NCBI RefSeq assembly: GCF_013363995.1
Contig: NZ_JABWGO010000014.1
Coordinates: 1 to 64,000 of the forward strand
Reading direction: 5' to 3'
DNA: 64,000 nt
DNA from: Nonomuraea rhodomycinica
GTDB lineage: Bacteria; Actinomycetota; Actinomycetes; Streptosporangiales; Streptosporangiaceae
Numbering within the stretch: the first letter of the stretch is position 1; each line of letters opens with the position of its first letter. The translations under genes and the position numbers were made by a program. Positions 49,036-58,678 of this stretch are shown in pieces. The notes beneath the pieces were generated by a model, which was not told where the DNA came from, did not search any database, and was given only the letters and a program-made list of their open reading frames with translations.

Positions 49036-51180
49036 ATGCCGCTCAGAAAGACGGCGTCGCTGTGGGAGCGCCTCGCCGCCGCCGATCCCGGGCTGATGCG
49101 GCTGGTCTCCGCGATGCGCGCCGTCCTCGGCGCCGCCGTGTCCCTGACCGTGCTGGCGGCCCTGGGACAGCCCGACACGTCGTTGCTGGCTGGCGGGTTC
49201 ACCGCGATGGTGACCTCGCTGGCCGTCAGCGAGCTGCACCCGCGCAACCAGCTCATCACGCTGGCGCTCGGGGCTCCGCTGTCCCTCGCGGCCCTGGCCG
49301 GGGGAGCCGTGCTGAGGCCGTACCCGGTCGTGGCGGGATCGGTGTTCCTGCTGCTGATCCACGTCGCCGTCCACGTCCGCCGGTACGGCCCCAGAGGGCA
49401 GGGGGCGGGCGTGTTCGCCTTCATGGCCTTCTTCCTGGCGCAGTTCACCGGGGCACGAGCGGTTCAGGTGCCGCAGCTCGGCGCGGCGGTGCTCGTCGCG
49501 TTCTGCGCCGTCGTGGCCGTTGGCCACTGCCTGGGGCACATGACGTCGTCCCGCGTCCTGGCCCGGTTGCGGCGTAGCTTCGACGGGCGGCTGCGTGACG
49601 TCCTGCGGGACACGGCCGCCGTGCTCACCGCCGGACCGGACGCCGGCGCACTTCGCCCGTCGATGCAGCGCCGCCTGGACAGGCTTCACGCGGCCGTGCT
49701 CCTGATCGGGGACTTTCTCGGTGAACGCGCGGTCGATGGGGCAGCCGACGGCCCGCTTCTGGGGTACCTCGCCCGCGTGGAGGTGGCCGCCCAGCGGCTG
49801 GCCGTCCTCGTGTTCCGCGCCGCCCGCACACCGGTCGCCGCAGGCGATCTCGCCGAGGCGGACGGGCGGCACCGGCTCGCGGCACGGATCACGATCCTGC
49901 GCCACCAGCTCGCCTCCGGCACGCCTCCCACCTCCGGCCGGCGAACGCGGGAACGTGAGATTCCGCCGGCCGCGTCCGCCTCGTTGCGGGACTGTCTCCA
50001 GGGGCTCGACGAACTGGCCGCTCTGCTCCGGGGCACCGCCATCCCGCCGACCGGGGCATCCTGCGCCTGCCGGTGTCGCAAGGCGGGCTTCCAAGAGCGC
50101 GGACGGGGAACGACCCGGCAGGCCCTGCAGGTGACCACCGCCTGCGCGCTGTCCATCCTCGGCGGCCACCTGGTGTCCCCGGAGCACTGGTACTGGGCCG
50201 TCATGGCCACGTGGGTGGTGTTCGTCAACACCGAGAGCACCGGCGAGGTGCTGCTGCAGAGCGTGCGCCGGCTGGCGGGCACCGTGCTCGGCGCGGCGTT
50301 CGGCTACGGCCTGGCCACCCTGGCCGCACCGTACGGCCCGCTGCTCCTGGTGCTGCTGCTGGCGTGCATGTTCGGGATGTTCTACACACCGGCGGACGCC
50401 TACTGGGCGGTCACGTTCTTCATCACCGGCATGCTCAGCATGCTGCTCGCGCTGCTGGACACGTTCTCTGCGGACGTGCTCCTCGTGCGCGTTCAGCAGA
50501 CCGCGCTGGGAGTCTCCTGCGGCGTCCTCGCCGCCGTGGTCGTGGCGCCCCTCACGGTCCGCCGCGCCCGCGAGGAGGAGCTGGCCCACGTCCTGCTGAT
50601 CCTGCGGCGCCTGCTGGACGCGACGACGCCGGGCCCGGGCACCGGCGGCACGACGAGCCTGATCCGCGCGGCCCATGACTTCGACCGGGCAGTGGAGTCC
50701 TTCCGCAGGGCCTGCCTGCCGGTCGTCCACCCGCTCAATCCCCGGCGCGGCCGCCGTGATCGCGCCCGCCACCTGCTGGAGGTGCTGGACGCCGCCGCCT
50801 ACCACGCACGGAGCCTGGCCGCCGTGGCCGGGCGACTGCCGCCGGGCGGCGACGCCGCGTACGCCACCCGGGTCACCGCGGCGGCCGGCCGCGCGCAGGA
50901 GAGGGTGACGCACCTGATCCGGCTCACGGGCCGCCGGCCGGGCGCCGCCTGCCTTCCGGCACGTCCCGAGGTGGCCGGAGCGCTGTCCCTGCTCTCCGGC
51001 GAACGGCGGATGCGTCGCGGGCGCGTGTCGCCGCGGCGGCGTCTGCTGGTCCACCTCCACCGTCTCGACCTGACGCTGGCGACGCTCACCCGAGCCCTCG
51101 ACCCGCCCCAACCGGCTGCCGCGCAGGTGCAGTCACGTGACGCATACCGCGGCACCTGCCAGCCGTCGCACCATGGGTGA
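49036..51180 (+). CDS. FUSC-family membrane protein (aromatic-acid exporter type)
   Basis: A 714-residue protein with two hydrophobic blocks. Block 1 (about 20-175) has five or six helices (VSAMRAVLGAAVSLTVLAAL, VFLLLIHVAVHVRR, VFAFMAFFLAQFTG, AAVLVAFCAVVAVGHC). Block 2 (about 355-510) repeats the pattern (ALQVTTACALSILGGHLVSP, YWAVMATWVVFVNTES, AGTVLGAAFGYGLATLAAPY, YWAVTFFITGMLSMLLALLD), as in the FUSC fold of AaeB/YccS transporters. The intervening and C-terminal regions are cytoplasmic. RBS GGAAGGA precedes ATG 49036. It starts 35 bases after the first MBL gene and probably exports a substrate or product of the flanking hydrolases. Confidence 0.85.
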   Translation: MPLRKTASLWERLAAADPGLMRLVSAMRAVLGAAVSLTVLAALGQPDTSLLAGGFTAMVTSLAVSELHPRNQLITLALGAPLSLAALAGGAVLRPYPVVAGSVFLLLIHVAVHVRRYGPRGQGAGVFAFMAFFLAQFTGARAVQVPQLGAAVLVAFCAVVAVGHCLGHMTSSRVLARLRRSFDGRLRDVLRDTAAVLTAGPDAGALRPSMQRRLDRLHAAVLLIGDFLGERAVDGAADGPLLGYLARVEVAAQRLAVLVFRAARTPVAAGDLAEADGRHRLAARITILRHQLASGTPPTSGRRTREREIPPAASASLRDCLQGLDELAALLRGTAIPPTGASCACRCRKAGFQERGRGTTRQALQVTTACALSILGGHLVSPEHWYWAVMATWVVFVNTESTGEVLLQSVRRLAGTVLGAAFGYGLATLAAPYGPLLLVLLLACMFGMFYTPADAYWAVTFFITGMLSMLLALLDTFSADVLLVRVQQTALGVSCGVLAAVVVAPLTVRRAREEELAHVLLILRRLLDATTPGPGTGGTTSLIRAAHDFDRAVESFRRACLPVVHPLNPRRGRRDRARHLLEVLDAAAYHARSLAAVAGRLPPGGDAAYATRVTAAAGRAQERVTHLIRLTGRRPGAACLPARPEVAGALSLLSGERRMRRGRVSPRRRLLVHLHRLDLTLATLTRALDPPQPAAAQVQSRDAYRGTCQPSHHG

Positions 51181-51339
51181 GCAGGGCCGTCATGGAGACG
51201 GACGCGTACCGGACGGCCCTGTTCGGGCCAGCGGTCAGGCGGACCGCCCCGCAGGCGAACGGCACCCCTCATCCGTCATGAGCGACCGCTCCTCCGCGTT
51301 GCGGCCCGAGCCGCGAAATCCATCGAACTGGAGACAACC

Positions 51340-52254
51340 ATGGACACCATCACCCTGGGCGACGTCACGCTGACCCGGGTCCGGGAGTACTTCGGCCCCG
51401 TCGACATGACACCCGAGACGTTCTTCCCCGACAGCCCGGAGCGCGCGTGGCAGGACCACCGTTCCTGGCTGGTGCCGGACTTCCTGAACGCCGAGACCCG
51501 GATCGTCAACTCGGCGATCCAGACCTGGGTCCTGCGCAGCGAGGGCAGGACCATCCTGGTCGACACCGGCGTCGGCAACCACAAGGAGCGCCCGTACGCG
51601 CCCGTGTGGAACCGGCTGAACACCGACTTCCTGGACAACCTCGCCCGCGCCGGAGTCCGTCCCGAGGACGTCGACCTCGTCATCAACACGCACCTGCACA
51701 TCGACCACGTCGGCTGGAACACCTACCTCGACGGCCGGACCTGGGTGCCGACGTTCCCCAACGCCACCTACCTCATGCCCAGGGCGGACTTCGACTTCTG
51801 GAACCCCGCCAACGAGCACAAGCCCCGGCTGGGCCGCGGCAACCAGAACGTCTTCGAGGACAGCGTCGCCCCCGTTCACGAGGCCGGCCAGACCCTGCTC
51901 TGGGAGGACGGCCACCGCATCGACGGCAACCTGCGCCTCGACCTCGCCCCCGGCCACACGCCGGGCTCGTCGGTGCTGACACTGGAGTCCGGGGCGGACC
52001 GGGCGCTGTTCGTCGGCGACCTGCTGCACAGCCCGGTCCAGATCCACGAGCCCGACTCCAACAGCTGCTTCTGCGAGGACCCCGCCGGGGCCCGCGCAAC
52101 CCGGCGCAAGCTCCTGGGTTGGGCGGTCGACAACAACGCCCTGGTCATCCCCGCGCACCTGGGCGGCCACGGCGCCGCCGAAGTGGTCAGGGAGGCGGAC
52201 AAGTTCGCCATCAAGGGCTGGGCGCCCTTCGCCCCGTACACCGAGCAGGCCTGA
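51340..52254 (+). CDS. MBL-fold metallo-hydrolase, cytoplasmic paralogue of the exported enzyme
   Basis: A 304-residue enzyme closely related to the gene at 47972: both contain QTWVLRSEGRTILVDTG, GRTWVPTFPNATYL-like segments, FDFWNPA and NSCF.ED. Metal ligands are HLHIDHVGW (about 119-127), His in APGHTPGSS, Asp in VGDLLHSPV and His in PAHLGGHG. It begins directly at MDTITLGDVTLTRVREYFGP with no signal peptide, so it should act in the cytoplasm on the same class of substrate. RBS GGAGACAACC lies before the ATG. It is followed 22 bases later by the carboxylesterase gene. Confidence 0.9.
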   Translation: MDTITLGDVTLTRVREYFGPVDMTPETFFPDSPERAWQDHRSWLVPDFLNAETRIVNSAIQTWVLRSEGRTILVDTGVGNHKERPYAPVWNRLNTDFLDNLARAGVRPEDVDLVINTHLHIDHVGWNTYLDGRTWVPTFPNATYLMPRADFDFWNPANEHKPRLGRGNQNVFEDSVAPVHEAGQTLLWEDGHRIDGNLRLDLAPGHTPGSSVLTLESGADRALFVGDLLHSPVQIHEPDSNSCFCEDPAGARATRRKLLGWAVDNNALVIPAHLGGHGAAEVVREADKFAIKGWAPFAPYTEQA

Positions 52255-52276
52255 GCGCCTGCGGAAAGGCACGACC

Positions 52277-53785
52277 GTGAACCACCACCCCGACCCCGTC
52301 GCCACCACCGCACAGGGAGCCGTCCGCGGCCTGCGCCAGGGCGCCGCCCTCACCTTCCGCGACATCCCCTACGCCGCCCCGCCCCGCGGCGCCGGCCGCT
52401 TCGCGCCGCCGCGGCCGCACGAGCGGTGGGACGGCGTACGGGACGCCACGGCGCCGGGGCCCAACGCGCCGCAGTCCGAACGCAAGCTCGGCAACGTGGA
52501 CATGTCTCCCTACTTCGGCGCCGGTTGGAGCCGCGGGGAGGACTACCTCACCGTCAACGTCTTCACCCCCGCCGCCGGCGGTACCGGGCTGCCGGTCATG
52601 GTGTTCGTCCATGGCGGCGGGTTCGTCGCCGGCTCGACGCGGTCCCCGATGTACGACGGGTCCGCCTTCGCCCGCGACGGCGTGGTCCTGGTGACCCTCA
52701 ACTACCGGCTCGGCATCGCCGGGTTCCTCGACCTGCCCGGGGCGCCCGCCAACCGGGGCCTGCTCGACGTGGTCGCCGCGCTGCGCTGGGTGCGGGAGAA
52801 CATCGCCGCCTTCGGTGGCGACCCGGGCAACGTCACCCTCTTCGGCCAGTCGGCCGGGGCGACCATCGTCGGCGGCGTTCTGGCCACCCCCGAGGCCGCC
52901 GGCCTGTTCCGCCGTGCGATCGTGCAGAGCGGCAGCGGCCTGGGCGCGTTCACCACCGAGCAGGCCGCCCGCGTCACCAAGGCGGCGGCCGAGGTGCTGG
53001 GCGTCGGGCCCCACGCCCGCGACTTCGCAGGCATCCCCGACGAACGCCTGGTCGAGGCCGCTTCCCGGCTCTCGGGCATCGACCTGCGGACCGAGACCCG
53101 CCACGACCCGTTGATCGGGCTCAGCCCCTTCAGCCTCGTCCTGGACACGCAGCCGGCCGAGTCCGTCGCCGCCGGGCTGGGCGCCGACGTCGACCTGCTC
53201 GTCGGCACCAACGCCGAAGAGGGCAATCTCTACCTGGTGCCGGTGGGCGCCTACGCCACCTCGACCGCCGCCGACGTCCACGAGGCGGCGGCGCGCTCGC
53301 ACCCGGATCCGGCGCGGCTCGTCGGGACCTACCGGGCCTCGCGTCCCGGGGCGTCCCACGCGGAACTGCGCTCGGCCATCATGGCCGACGCCCTGTTCGG
53401 CGCGGGCAGCCGCGCCCTGGCCGGCGCGCACGCCGCCCATCCCGGCTCCGCCACCTACGCCTACGAGTTCGCCTGGCGCTCCCCGGCCCTGGACGGACAG
53501 CTCGGCGCCACCCACGCGGTCGAGCTGCCCTTCGTCTTCGACCTGGCGGACCGGCCCGAGCTGAACGGCCCCAACGCCCTGCTCGGCCCCGGCCCGGTGC
53601 CCGTGGGCCTCGCCGCCCGCGTGCACGAGACGTGGATCCGGTTCGCCAGGACCGGCGAGCCCGGCTGGGACCCGTACGAGAACGAACGCAGGGCGACCAT
53701 GCGCATCGACACCGAGTGGACCCAGATCGACGACCCCCGCCCCCAGGAACGCCAGGCCTGGAACCAAGGGCCTGCAGAGAAATGA
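52277..53785 (+). CDS. Type B carboxylesterase/lipase
   Basis: A 502-residue enzyme of the carboxylesterase/cholinesterase family. It has the oxyanion segment VFVHGGGFVAGSTRSP, nucleophile Ser near 190 in LFGQSAGATIVGG, acid Glu in GTNAEEGNLYLVP and His in GATHAVELPFVF, plus the conserved EDYLTVNVF block. No signal peptide, so cytoplasmic. GTG start at 52277 with GGAAAGG upstream. As the last gene of the MBL-FUSC-MBL set it adds a serine hydrolase to two metallo-hydrolases, suggesting sequential cleavage of an ester- or lactone-containing compound. Confidence 0.9.
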   Translation: MNHHPDPVATTAQGAVRGLRQGAALTFRDIPYAAPPRGAGRFAPPRPHERWDGVRDATAPGPNAPQSERKLGNVDMSPYFGAGWSRGEDYLTVNVFTPAAGGTGLPVMVFVHGGGFVAGSTRSPMYDGSAFARDGVVLVTLNYRLGIAGFLDLPGAPANRGLLDVVAALRWVRENIAAFGGDPGNVTLFGQSAGATIVGGVLATPEAAGLFRRAIVQSGSGLGAFTTEQAARVTKAAAEVLGVGPHARDFAGIPDERLVEAASRLSGIDLRTETRHDPLIGLSPFSLVLDTQPAESVAAGLGADVDLLVGTNAEEGNLYLVPVGAYATSTAADVHEAAARSHPDPARLVGTYRASRPGASHAELRSAIMADALFGAGSRALAGAHAAHPGSATYAYEFAWRSPALDGQLGATHAVELPFVFDLADRPELNGPNALLGPGPVPVGLAARVHETWIRFARTGEPGWDPYENERRATMRIDTEWTQIDDPRPQERQAWNQGPAEK

Positions 53786-54455
53786 CTCGTGGCATCCCGG
53801 ATTCCCAGCCGATGGTCTGGTATGAGCGCGTCGGCGGAGACCGCGATGCGCGGTTCTGCGTCCTCAACGAGCAGGTCCGCGCGCACCGCGATACCGGCAG
53901 CCGGTGATCGGCGTGGACGACTTCCCGCCAAGCACCGTGGGTCAGCTGATGGGCAGGTCCTTGCGGGCCTGTTCCAGGTCGGTGGCCCAGATCCACAGTC
54001 GATGCGGTGGCGGCACCCGGCGAGCCGTGCGGGCCGACCTCGGTCAGCGTGCGCAGGTCGACGCACGCCCGCTGAAGCGACCTTCATCGACAGCGCCCAT
54101 CTTCAAGGAAGCGACGGGGCTGGAGCTGGCGATGCTGGACGGCGTGCGGGTGGCGCCGGATTTATCCCGCTCTGTTCGAGCCGGAACCAGCCGCGCCGTC
54201 CTCCGGTCCCCGCGCTTCGCCCCCGGGTTCACCCTGGCCGAAGAACTCTCACCGTGAGAGCCCTCGGGTTCGGCATCGGACGCGAGAATCCCGCATCCGA
54301 TACGAGTCCACGCTGATCACTAAGGCCGCCTGACCTGCTCAAAGAGCGAGTGACAGCAGGTCGGGGGCATATCCGTTGGATTTTCCGCGATTACTACCGG
54401 TACCCCTAGGGCGGAGGCCGGGGCGTTGCGCGAGCCGGTCGGGCAGCGTCGGGGA
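53786..54455. other. 670-base gap without a credible gene
   Basis: Open frames up to 175 codons exist on both strands but have skewed, non-protein-like composition and no recognisable family. The region separates the plus-strand hydrolase set from the minus-strand glycan locus, so it must hold terminators for both; I find no strong hairpin by eye. Confidence 0.5.
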
Positions 54456-55427
54456 TCAGGCGTCGGTGGACCGCGACAGCGTGACACCGGCGGGCCTGAC
54501 CTCCCCCGCCCGCGCGAGCTTGCCGCGGATGACGAGAGCCATCCCGGCCAGCGTGAGCCCCATTCCGGCGAGCTGCATCGGCGCGGGCGCGCCGGCGAGC
54601 CGCGACAGCGCCGAGCCGACTCCCACCAGCGGCGGGACGGCGAGACCGAGCAACGCGGAGTAGGACGGCCCGCCGGTCAGCAGGATGCGGTGCTGCAGGA
54701 GATAGGCCGGCACGTAGACCACGATGCCGAGCACGGCGAGCATGCCCAGCGCCGCCCAGCCGACCCGCTCCCCCGCCGAGACGTCCGCCGCCGCCCACGC
54801 GGCGAGCGGGACCGTCCCCACCGCGAAGATCGGCAGGATGCGCGGCGCCATCGCCCCCTGGTAGCCGCGGTTCGTCCTGCTGAAGTACAGGCCGTAGAAG
54901 GCCATGGACAACATCGCGGCGAGCGCGACCAGCGAGCCGAGGGCGACGTCGTCGCCGAGTGTCCCCGCCAGCCGCGGGATCGTGTACAGCGCGGCACCGG
55001 CGACCGCGACGACCGTTCCGGCGACGATGCGCGGCGCGGGCCATGTGCGCAGCATGACGCTCTCGGCGATCAGCACCACGGCCGGGGTGAGGGAGAGGGT
55101 CAGCGCGGGCAGCGCCGGCCCGGCGAGGCTGATCGCGACGGTCGAGAGCACCGTGTACGCGGTCACGCCCGTCAACGCGAGCAGCACGATCTGCCACCAC
55201 CGGTACCTCACGCCCTTCCGGCCTCTCGCGGCCGGCGCTGCCCCGGCGGACGGCCACCAGGTGAGCGCGAGCAGGCCCAGGACGGTGAAAGCGGTACGGC
55301 CGGCCGACACGATCGCGGTGCTCGCGCCGCGCAGGGACGCCTCCACGATCAGCCAGGTCGAGGCGAGCAGGACGACCAGCGCGGCGGACTGCCAGATCAA
55401 CCTCCCCCTGCCCCCGTGCCCGCTCAC
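54456..55427 (-). CDS. EamA/DMT-family transporter
   Basis: A 323-residue protein with ten membrane helices in two EamA repeats: LIWQSAALVVLLASTWLIVE and ASTAIVSAGRTAFTVLGLLA in the first half, VALAAMLSMAFYGLYFS and SALLGLAVPPLVGVGSALSR in the second. DMT transporters usually export metabolites such as amino acids or nucleotide-related compounds. The GTG at 55427 overlaps the glycosyltransferase TGA (GTGA), so they are translationally coupled. The longer frame upstream lies inside the glycosyltransferase gene and is rejected. Last gene of the minus-strand operon. Confidence 0.85.
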   Translation of the reverse strand: MSGHGGRGRLIWQSAALVVLLASTWLIVEASLRGASTAIVSAGRTAFTVLGLLALTWWPSAGAAPAARGRKGVRYRWWQIVLLALTGVTAYTVLSTVAISLAGPALPALTLSLTPAVVLIAESVMLRTWPAPRIVAGTVVAVAGAALYTIPRLAGTLGDDVALGSLVALAAMLSMAFYGLYFSRTNRGYQGAMAPRILPIFAVGTVPLAAWAAADVSAGERVGWAALGMLAVLGIVVYVPAYLLQHRILLTGGPSYSALLGLAVPPLVGVGSALSRLAGAPAPMQLAGMGLTLAGMALVIRGKLARAGEVRPAGVTLSRSTDA

Positions 55428-56488
55428 CGCGCGAGGGTCTCGTAGACGGCGCAGGTGCCCTCCACCATCCGCGCGGCCGTGTACAGCCGCTGGTGGCGGT
55501 CGCGCGCGCGACGCGCCATCCCCGCGCCACGTTCCTCCCCGGTCAGGACGCTCAGCGCGGCCCCCGCCAGGGCGGGCGGGTCGTCCGGAGCGACCAGCAG
55601 GCCGTCGATCTCGTGCCGGACCAGCTCGGGGATGCCGCCCACCGCCGCCGCCACGATCGGGATCCCCGAAGCCATCGCCTCCAGGACGACGAGGCTGGCC
55701 GCGTCGCCCCGTGACGGCACCAGGAGCACGTCCGCACCGATCTCCGCGGTCAGGGCGCCCGACACGCTGCCGTAGAAGCGCGCGTGCTCGGCGATCCCGA
55801 GAGCGGAGACGAGCCTGCGGAGGAGTGTCTCGTCGGGGCCCGTCCCCACGAGGTGCAGTTTCGCGCCCGGCAGTTGGCCGAGCATGAGCTCGAACGCGAG
55901 GATCGCGACATCCGCGCCCTTCTCCGGCGACAGCCGGCCGCAGTACAGCACCTGCGGCCCCGAGCCCGGCTCCAGCCTGAAGCTCGACGCGGCGGGGACG
56001 TCGACGCCGTTCGGCACGTGGTGGACGCGGCCCGCGTCGCCGAGGAACTTGCCGATGGCCCTCTGCGCGAACTCGGCGACGGTGATGACCGGGAAGTCCG
56101 CGCCCGTGGCCAGGGCGGCCTGGAGGAACGGGTCGACCGGGTGGTACATGTGCTGCGTGTACAGCAGCGGCGCCCCGATCGCCGTCGAGAGCTCCGCGCC
56201 GCGGAAGCCGGCGTGCATCAGGTGGGCGTGGATCAGATCGGGCCGCCAGGCGGCGCCCGTCGCGAAGAGGACGGCGGGGTCGGCGGATTCCCCCGGCGCG
56301 GGCAACAGGGTCGGGTCGACGAAGACGTCGGCGCCCGCTCCGCGGCAGTGCTCGGTCAGGACTCCGTCGCTTCCGGCCACCACGCCGACTTTCAGTCCGC
56401 GGGCGATCTGGTGGGTCACCTGGGTGGCGACGTGGCTGACCGTTCCACCGGTCGTGGGGCCGCACTGCACCAGATGCATGACACGCAT
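55424..56488 (-). CDS. GT4-type glycosyltransferase
   Basis: A 354-residue protein with a GT-B fold. The N-terminal domain begins MRVMHLVQCGPTTGGTVSHV, with a donor/acceptor cleft motif LIHAHLMHAGFRG. The C-terminal domain shows VLYCGRLSPEKGADVAI, LHLVGTGPDETLLRRL and the conserved EX7E-like segment DAASLVVLEAMASGIPIVAA followed by VGGIPELV. It transfers a sugar from a nucleotide- or lipid-linked donor with retention. It starts 57 bases after the SDR gene ends, in the same direction. Confidence 0.9.
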   Translation of the reverse strand: MRVMHLVQCGPTTGGTVSHVATQVTHQIARGLKVGVVAGSDGVLTEHCRGAGADVFVDPTLLPAPGESADPAVLFATGAAWRPDLIHAHLMHAGFRGAELSTAIGAPLLYTQHMYHPVDPFLQAALATGADFPVITVAEFAQRAIGKFLGDAGRVHHVPNGVDVPAASSFRLEPGSGPQVLYCGRLSPEKGADVAILAFELMLGQLPGAKLHLVGTGPDETLLRRLVSALGIAEHARFYGSVSGALTAEIGADVLLVPSRGDAASLVVLEAMASGIPIVAAAVGGIPELVRHEIDGLLVAPDDPPALAGAALSVLTGEERGAGMARRARDRHQRLYTAARMVEGTCAVYETLAR

Positions 56489-56544
56489 GTGTTGCGTCCT
56501 TTCCTGAGGGGGCCGTTAGGGCTGGCGTCGGTGTCCTTCGGTGA

Positions 56545-57357
56545 TCAGCTGCCTTCGACGGAACGGGCCATCAGGGCGTTGCCCGCGGTGAGCCCGCCGT
56601 CGACCGTCAGGACCGAACCGGTGATCCAGCCGGCGCTGTCGGAGGCCAGGAAGCAGATCGACGTCGCCACGTCCTCCGGCTCCCCGACCCGTCCCAGCGG
56701 GTACCACTGCTTGAGCGCCTCGAAAGTGGCGGGGTTCCTGGCGACCTGCTCGTCCCACGCCGGGGTGCGGATGGTTCCGGGGCTGACGGCGTTCACCCGG
56801 ACGCCGTGCCCGCCGTACTCCACGGCCAGCGAGCGGGTCAGCGAGACGATCGCCGCCTTGGCCGCGCTGTAGGAGGGGTGACCGAAGAAGGCGAAGGCGT
56901 TCACCGAGACGACGTTCACGATCACGCCGTCGCCGCGGGCCATCATGCTGGGGAGCGCCGCCTGCGCGCAGCGCACTGCGCCCTTGACGATCACGTCGAG
57001 GTCGGTGTCCCAGAGGGACTGCGGAGCCTCGTGAAAGCGGGGTGGCACCGGGCAGGCCACGATGGCGTTGTTGACCAGGACGTCCACCGGGCCGCCCAGG
57101 TGTCGCGCGGCCGCCGCGAACCCCGTGGACACGCTCTCGCTGCGGGTGACGTCCAGCCGCAGACCGATCGCCTCGCCGCCGTCGGCGATGATCTCCTCGG
57201 CGAGATCGACAGCGCCGGACTCGTCGATGTCGGTGACGGCCACGGCCGCGCCCGAGGCCGCCAGCCGCCGCGCCGTCACCCGGCCGACTCCCCCGGCCGC
57301 ACCGGTCACCAGCGCCACCCTCCCGCTCAGGTCGAACCGGTCTTGACGTCCGCTCAT
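56545..57357 (-). CDS. SDR-family oxidoreductase (FabG-like)
   Basis: A 270-residue classical SDR with cofactor motif TGAAGGVGRVTARRLAASG (about 18-36), acidic VTDIDESGA favouring NAD(H), NNA, catalytic Ser in NVVSVNAFAFFG, YSAAK (about 158-162), and the family ending GWITGSVLTVDGGLTAGNAL. ATG 57357 overlaps the stop of the Gfo/Idh gene (ATGA), so both dehydrogenases are made together and may act on the same sugar or cyclitol. Confidence 0.9.
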   Translation of the reverse strand: MSGRQDRFDLSGRVALVTGAAGGVGRVTARRLAASGAAVAVTDIDESGAVDLAEEIIADGGEAIGLRLDVTRSESVSTGFAAAARHLGGPVDVLVNNAIVACPVPPRFHEAPQSLWDTDLDVIVKGAVRCAQAALPSMMARGDGVIVNVVSVNAFAFFGHPSYSAAKAAIVSLTRSLAVEYGGHGVRVNAVSPGTIRTPAWDEQVARNPATFEALKQWYPLGRVGEPEDVATSICFLASDSAGWITGSVLTVDGGLTAGNALMARSVEGS

Positions 57358-58535
57358 GCCGGCTCCACCTGCCCGTTGCCGAAGTAGGCCCGCAGCGATT
57401 CGTCCAATTCGGGCACCCATAGGAGGGCCCCGCCGTCCCGCAGCGAACGGGTGGCCAGGTCACCGGCGGCCACCGCCGTCCGCGCGTCCACCGGTGAAGT
57501 GTCGGTGGGCCCACCCTCGCGTACGAACCGAACGAACTCCTCGATCACCTTCGCGTCCGCCCCGCCATGCCCCTCGACCGGGCCGGGGATGCGGAACTCC
57601 GCGTCCCCCGCCGGGTCGTAGTCGCTCCGGCCGGTGTTCCACAGCCGGATCGTGCCGCCCGGCCCGTCACCGAAGTTCTCCAGCCGCCCGGCGTCGCCGA
57701 TCACCGTGAAGGAGCGCCAGTAGTCAGGGGTGTAGTGGCACTGCTGGTACGCGGCCAGCACCCCGTTGTCCAGCCGCAGGTTGAGCAGCGCGAGATCCTC
57801 GACGTCGATCACCGGGTTGAGCCCGCGCTGCCTCGACGGCGGCCACTGCTCCCTGCTCAGACAGTCGTCCGGCTTCGGCGCCCCCGCATCGCGCCGCGGA
57901 AGGTCACCGTAGACGGTCAGCCCGCCCATCGCCTGCACCGCCTCGGTGGAGCCCCCGACGATCCAGTGCATGGCGTCGAGGTCGTGGCAGGCCTTCTGCA
58001 GCAGCAGGCTGTTGACCTTGGACCGCTCGGCGTGCCAGTCCTTGAAGAAGAAGTCGCCGCCGTGGCCCACGAAGTGCCGGATCCACACCGTCTTCGGGAT
58101 GCCGATCTGGCCCTCGCGCACGAGCCGGCGCATCAGGCGCACCACTTCCATGTGCCGCATGTTGTGCCCCACGTACAGCCGGGACCCGGACGTCCTGGCG
58201 GCGCGTAAGACGGCGTCGGCGTCGGCCACCGTCGTCGCCATCGGTTTCTCCAGGTAGACGGCCTTGCCGGCGCTCAGCGCGTCGACGGCCACCCGGGCGT
58301 GGGTGTGGTCGGGGGTCGCCACCAGCACCGCGTCGATGTCGTCGCGGTCCAGCAGGCGGCGGTAGTCGGTCTCGGCGGCGTTCGCGCCGAAGAAGTCGGC
58401 CTCCTTGCGGAGGGTGGTCTCGTCCAGATCGCAGACGGCGGTGATACGCGATCCGCGCCCAGGTTCGCGGTGGGCGGCGACGGCGAGGCTGCGCCTCAGC
58501 CCCAGGCCGATGGCGGCGATTCGGAGATCGTCCAT
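57354..58535 (-). CDS. Gfo/Idh/MocA-family oxidoreductase
   Basis: A 393-residue NAD(P)-dependent dehydrogenase. It has an N-terminal Rossmann fold (IAAIGLGLRRSL, ITAVCDLDE), the family signature AGKAVYLEKPMATTVADAD with EKP near 94-96, NMRHMEVVRLMRRLV, and the catalytic-region histidine in LLQKACHDLDAMHWIVGG. The C-terminal domain holds the beta-sheet typical of glucose-fructose oxidoreductase relatives. Likely substrate: a sugar, inositol or glycoside. It starts the coupled set with the SDR, glycosyltransferase and EamA genes, 212 bases downstream of the GH29-like gene. Confidence 0.9.
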   Translation of the reverse strand: MDDLRIAAIGLGLRRSLAVAAHREPGRGSRITAVCDLDETTLRKEADFFGANAAETDYRRLLDRDDIDAVLVATPDHTHARVAVDALSAGKAVYLEKPMATTVADADAVLRAARTSGSRLYVGHNMRHMEVVRLMRRLVREGQIGIPKTVWIRHFVGHGGDFFFKDWHAERSKVNSLLLQKACHDLDAMHWIVGGSTEAVQAMGGLTVYGDLPRRDAGAPKPDDCLSREQWPPSRQRGLNPVIDVEDLALLNLRLDNGVLAAYQQCHYTPDYWRSFTVIGDAGRLENFGDGPGGTIRLWNTGRSDYDPAGDAEFRIPGPVEGHGGADAKVIEEFVRFVREGGPTDTSPVDARTAVAAGDLATRSLRDGGALLWVPELDESLRAYFGNGQVEPA

Positions 58536-58678
58536 GCTCTGTCGGGCTCTCCATCACGTTGAGTCGTCGAGCTGTGTTCCTCGCACCACACTGTGCGGTC
58601 GGGCGGCACCTGCATTGCGGACGGCGCGCTCAGGCGCCGCCCCGCGTTGCCGTCGCGCGCCGGGACGTGCTGGACGAG

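Noticed and set aside
48601-51111. 836-codon minus-strand frame opposite MBL and FUSC genes
   Set aside because: Spans two genes of opposite strand and has low-complexity composition.
53786-54316. Open frames in the gap after the carboxylesterase
   Set aside because: No similarity to a known family, Ser/Arg/Pro-rich composition and no ribosome-binding site.
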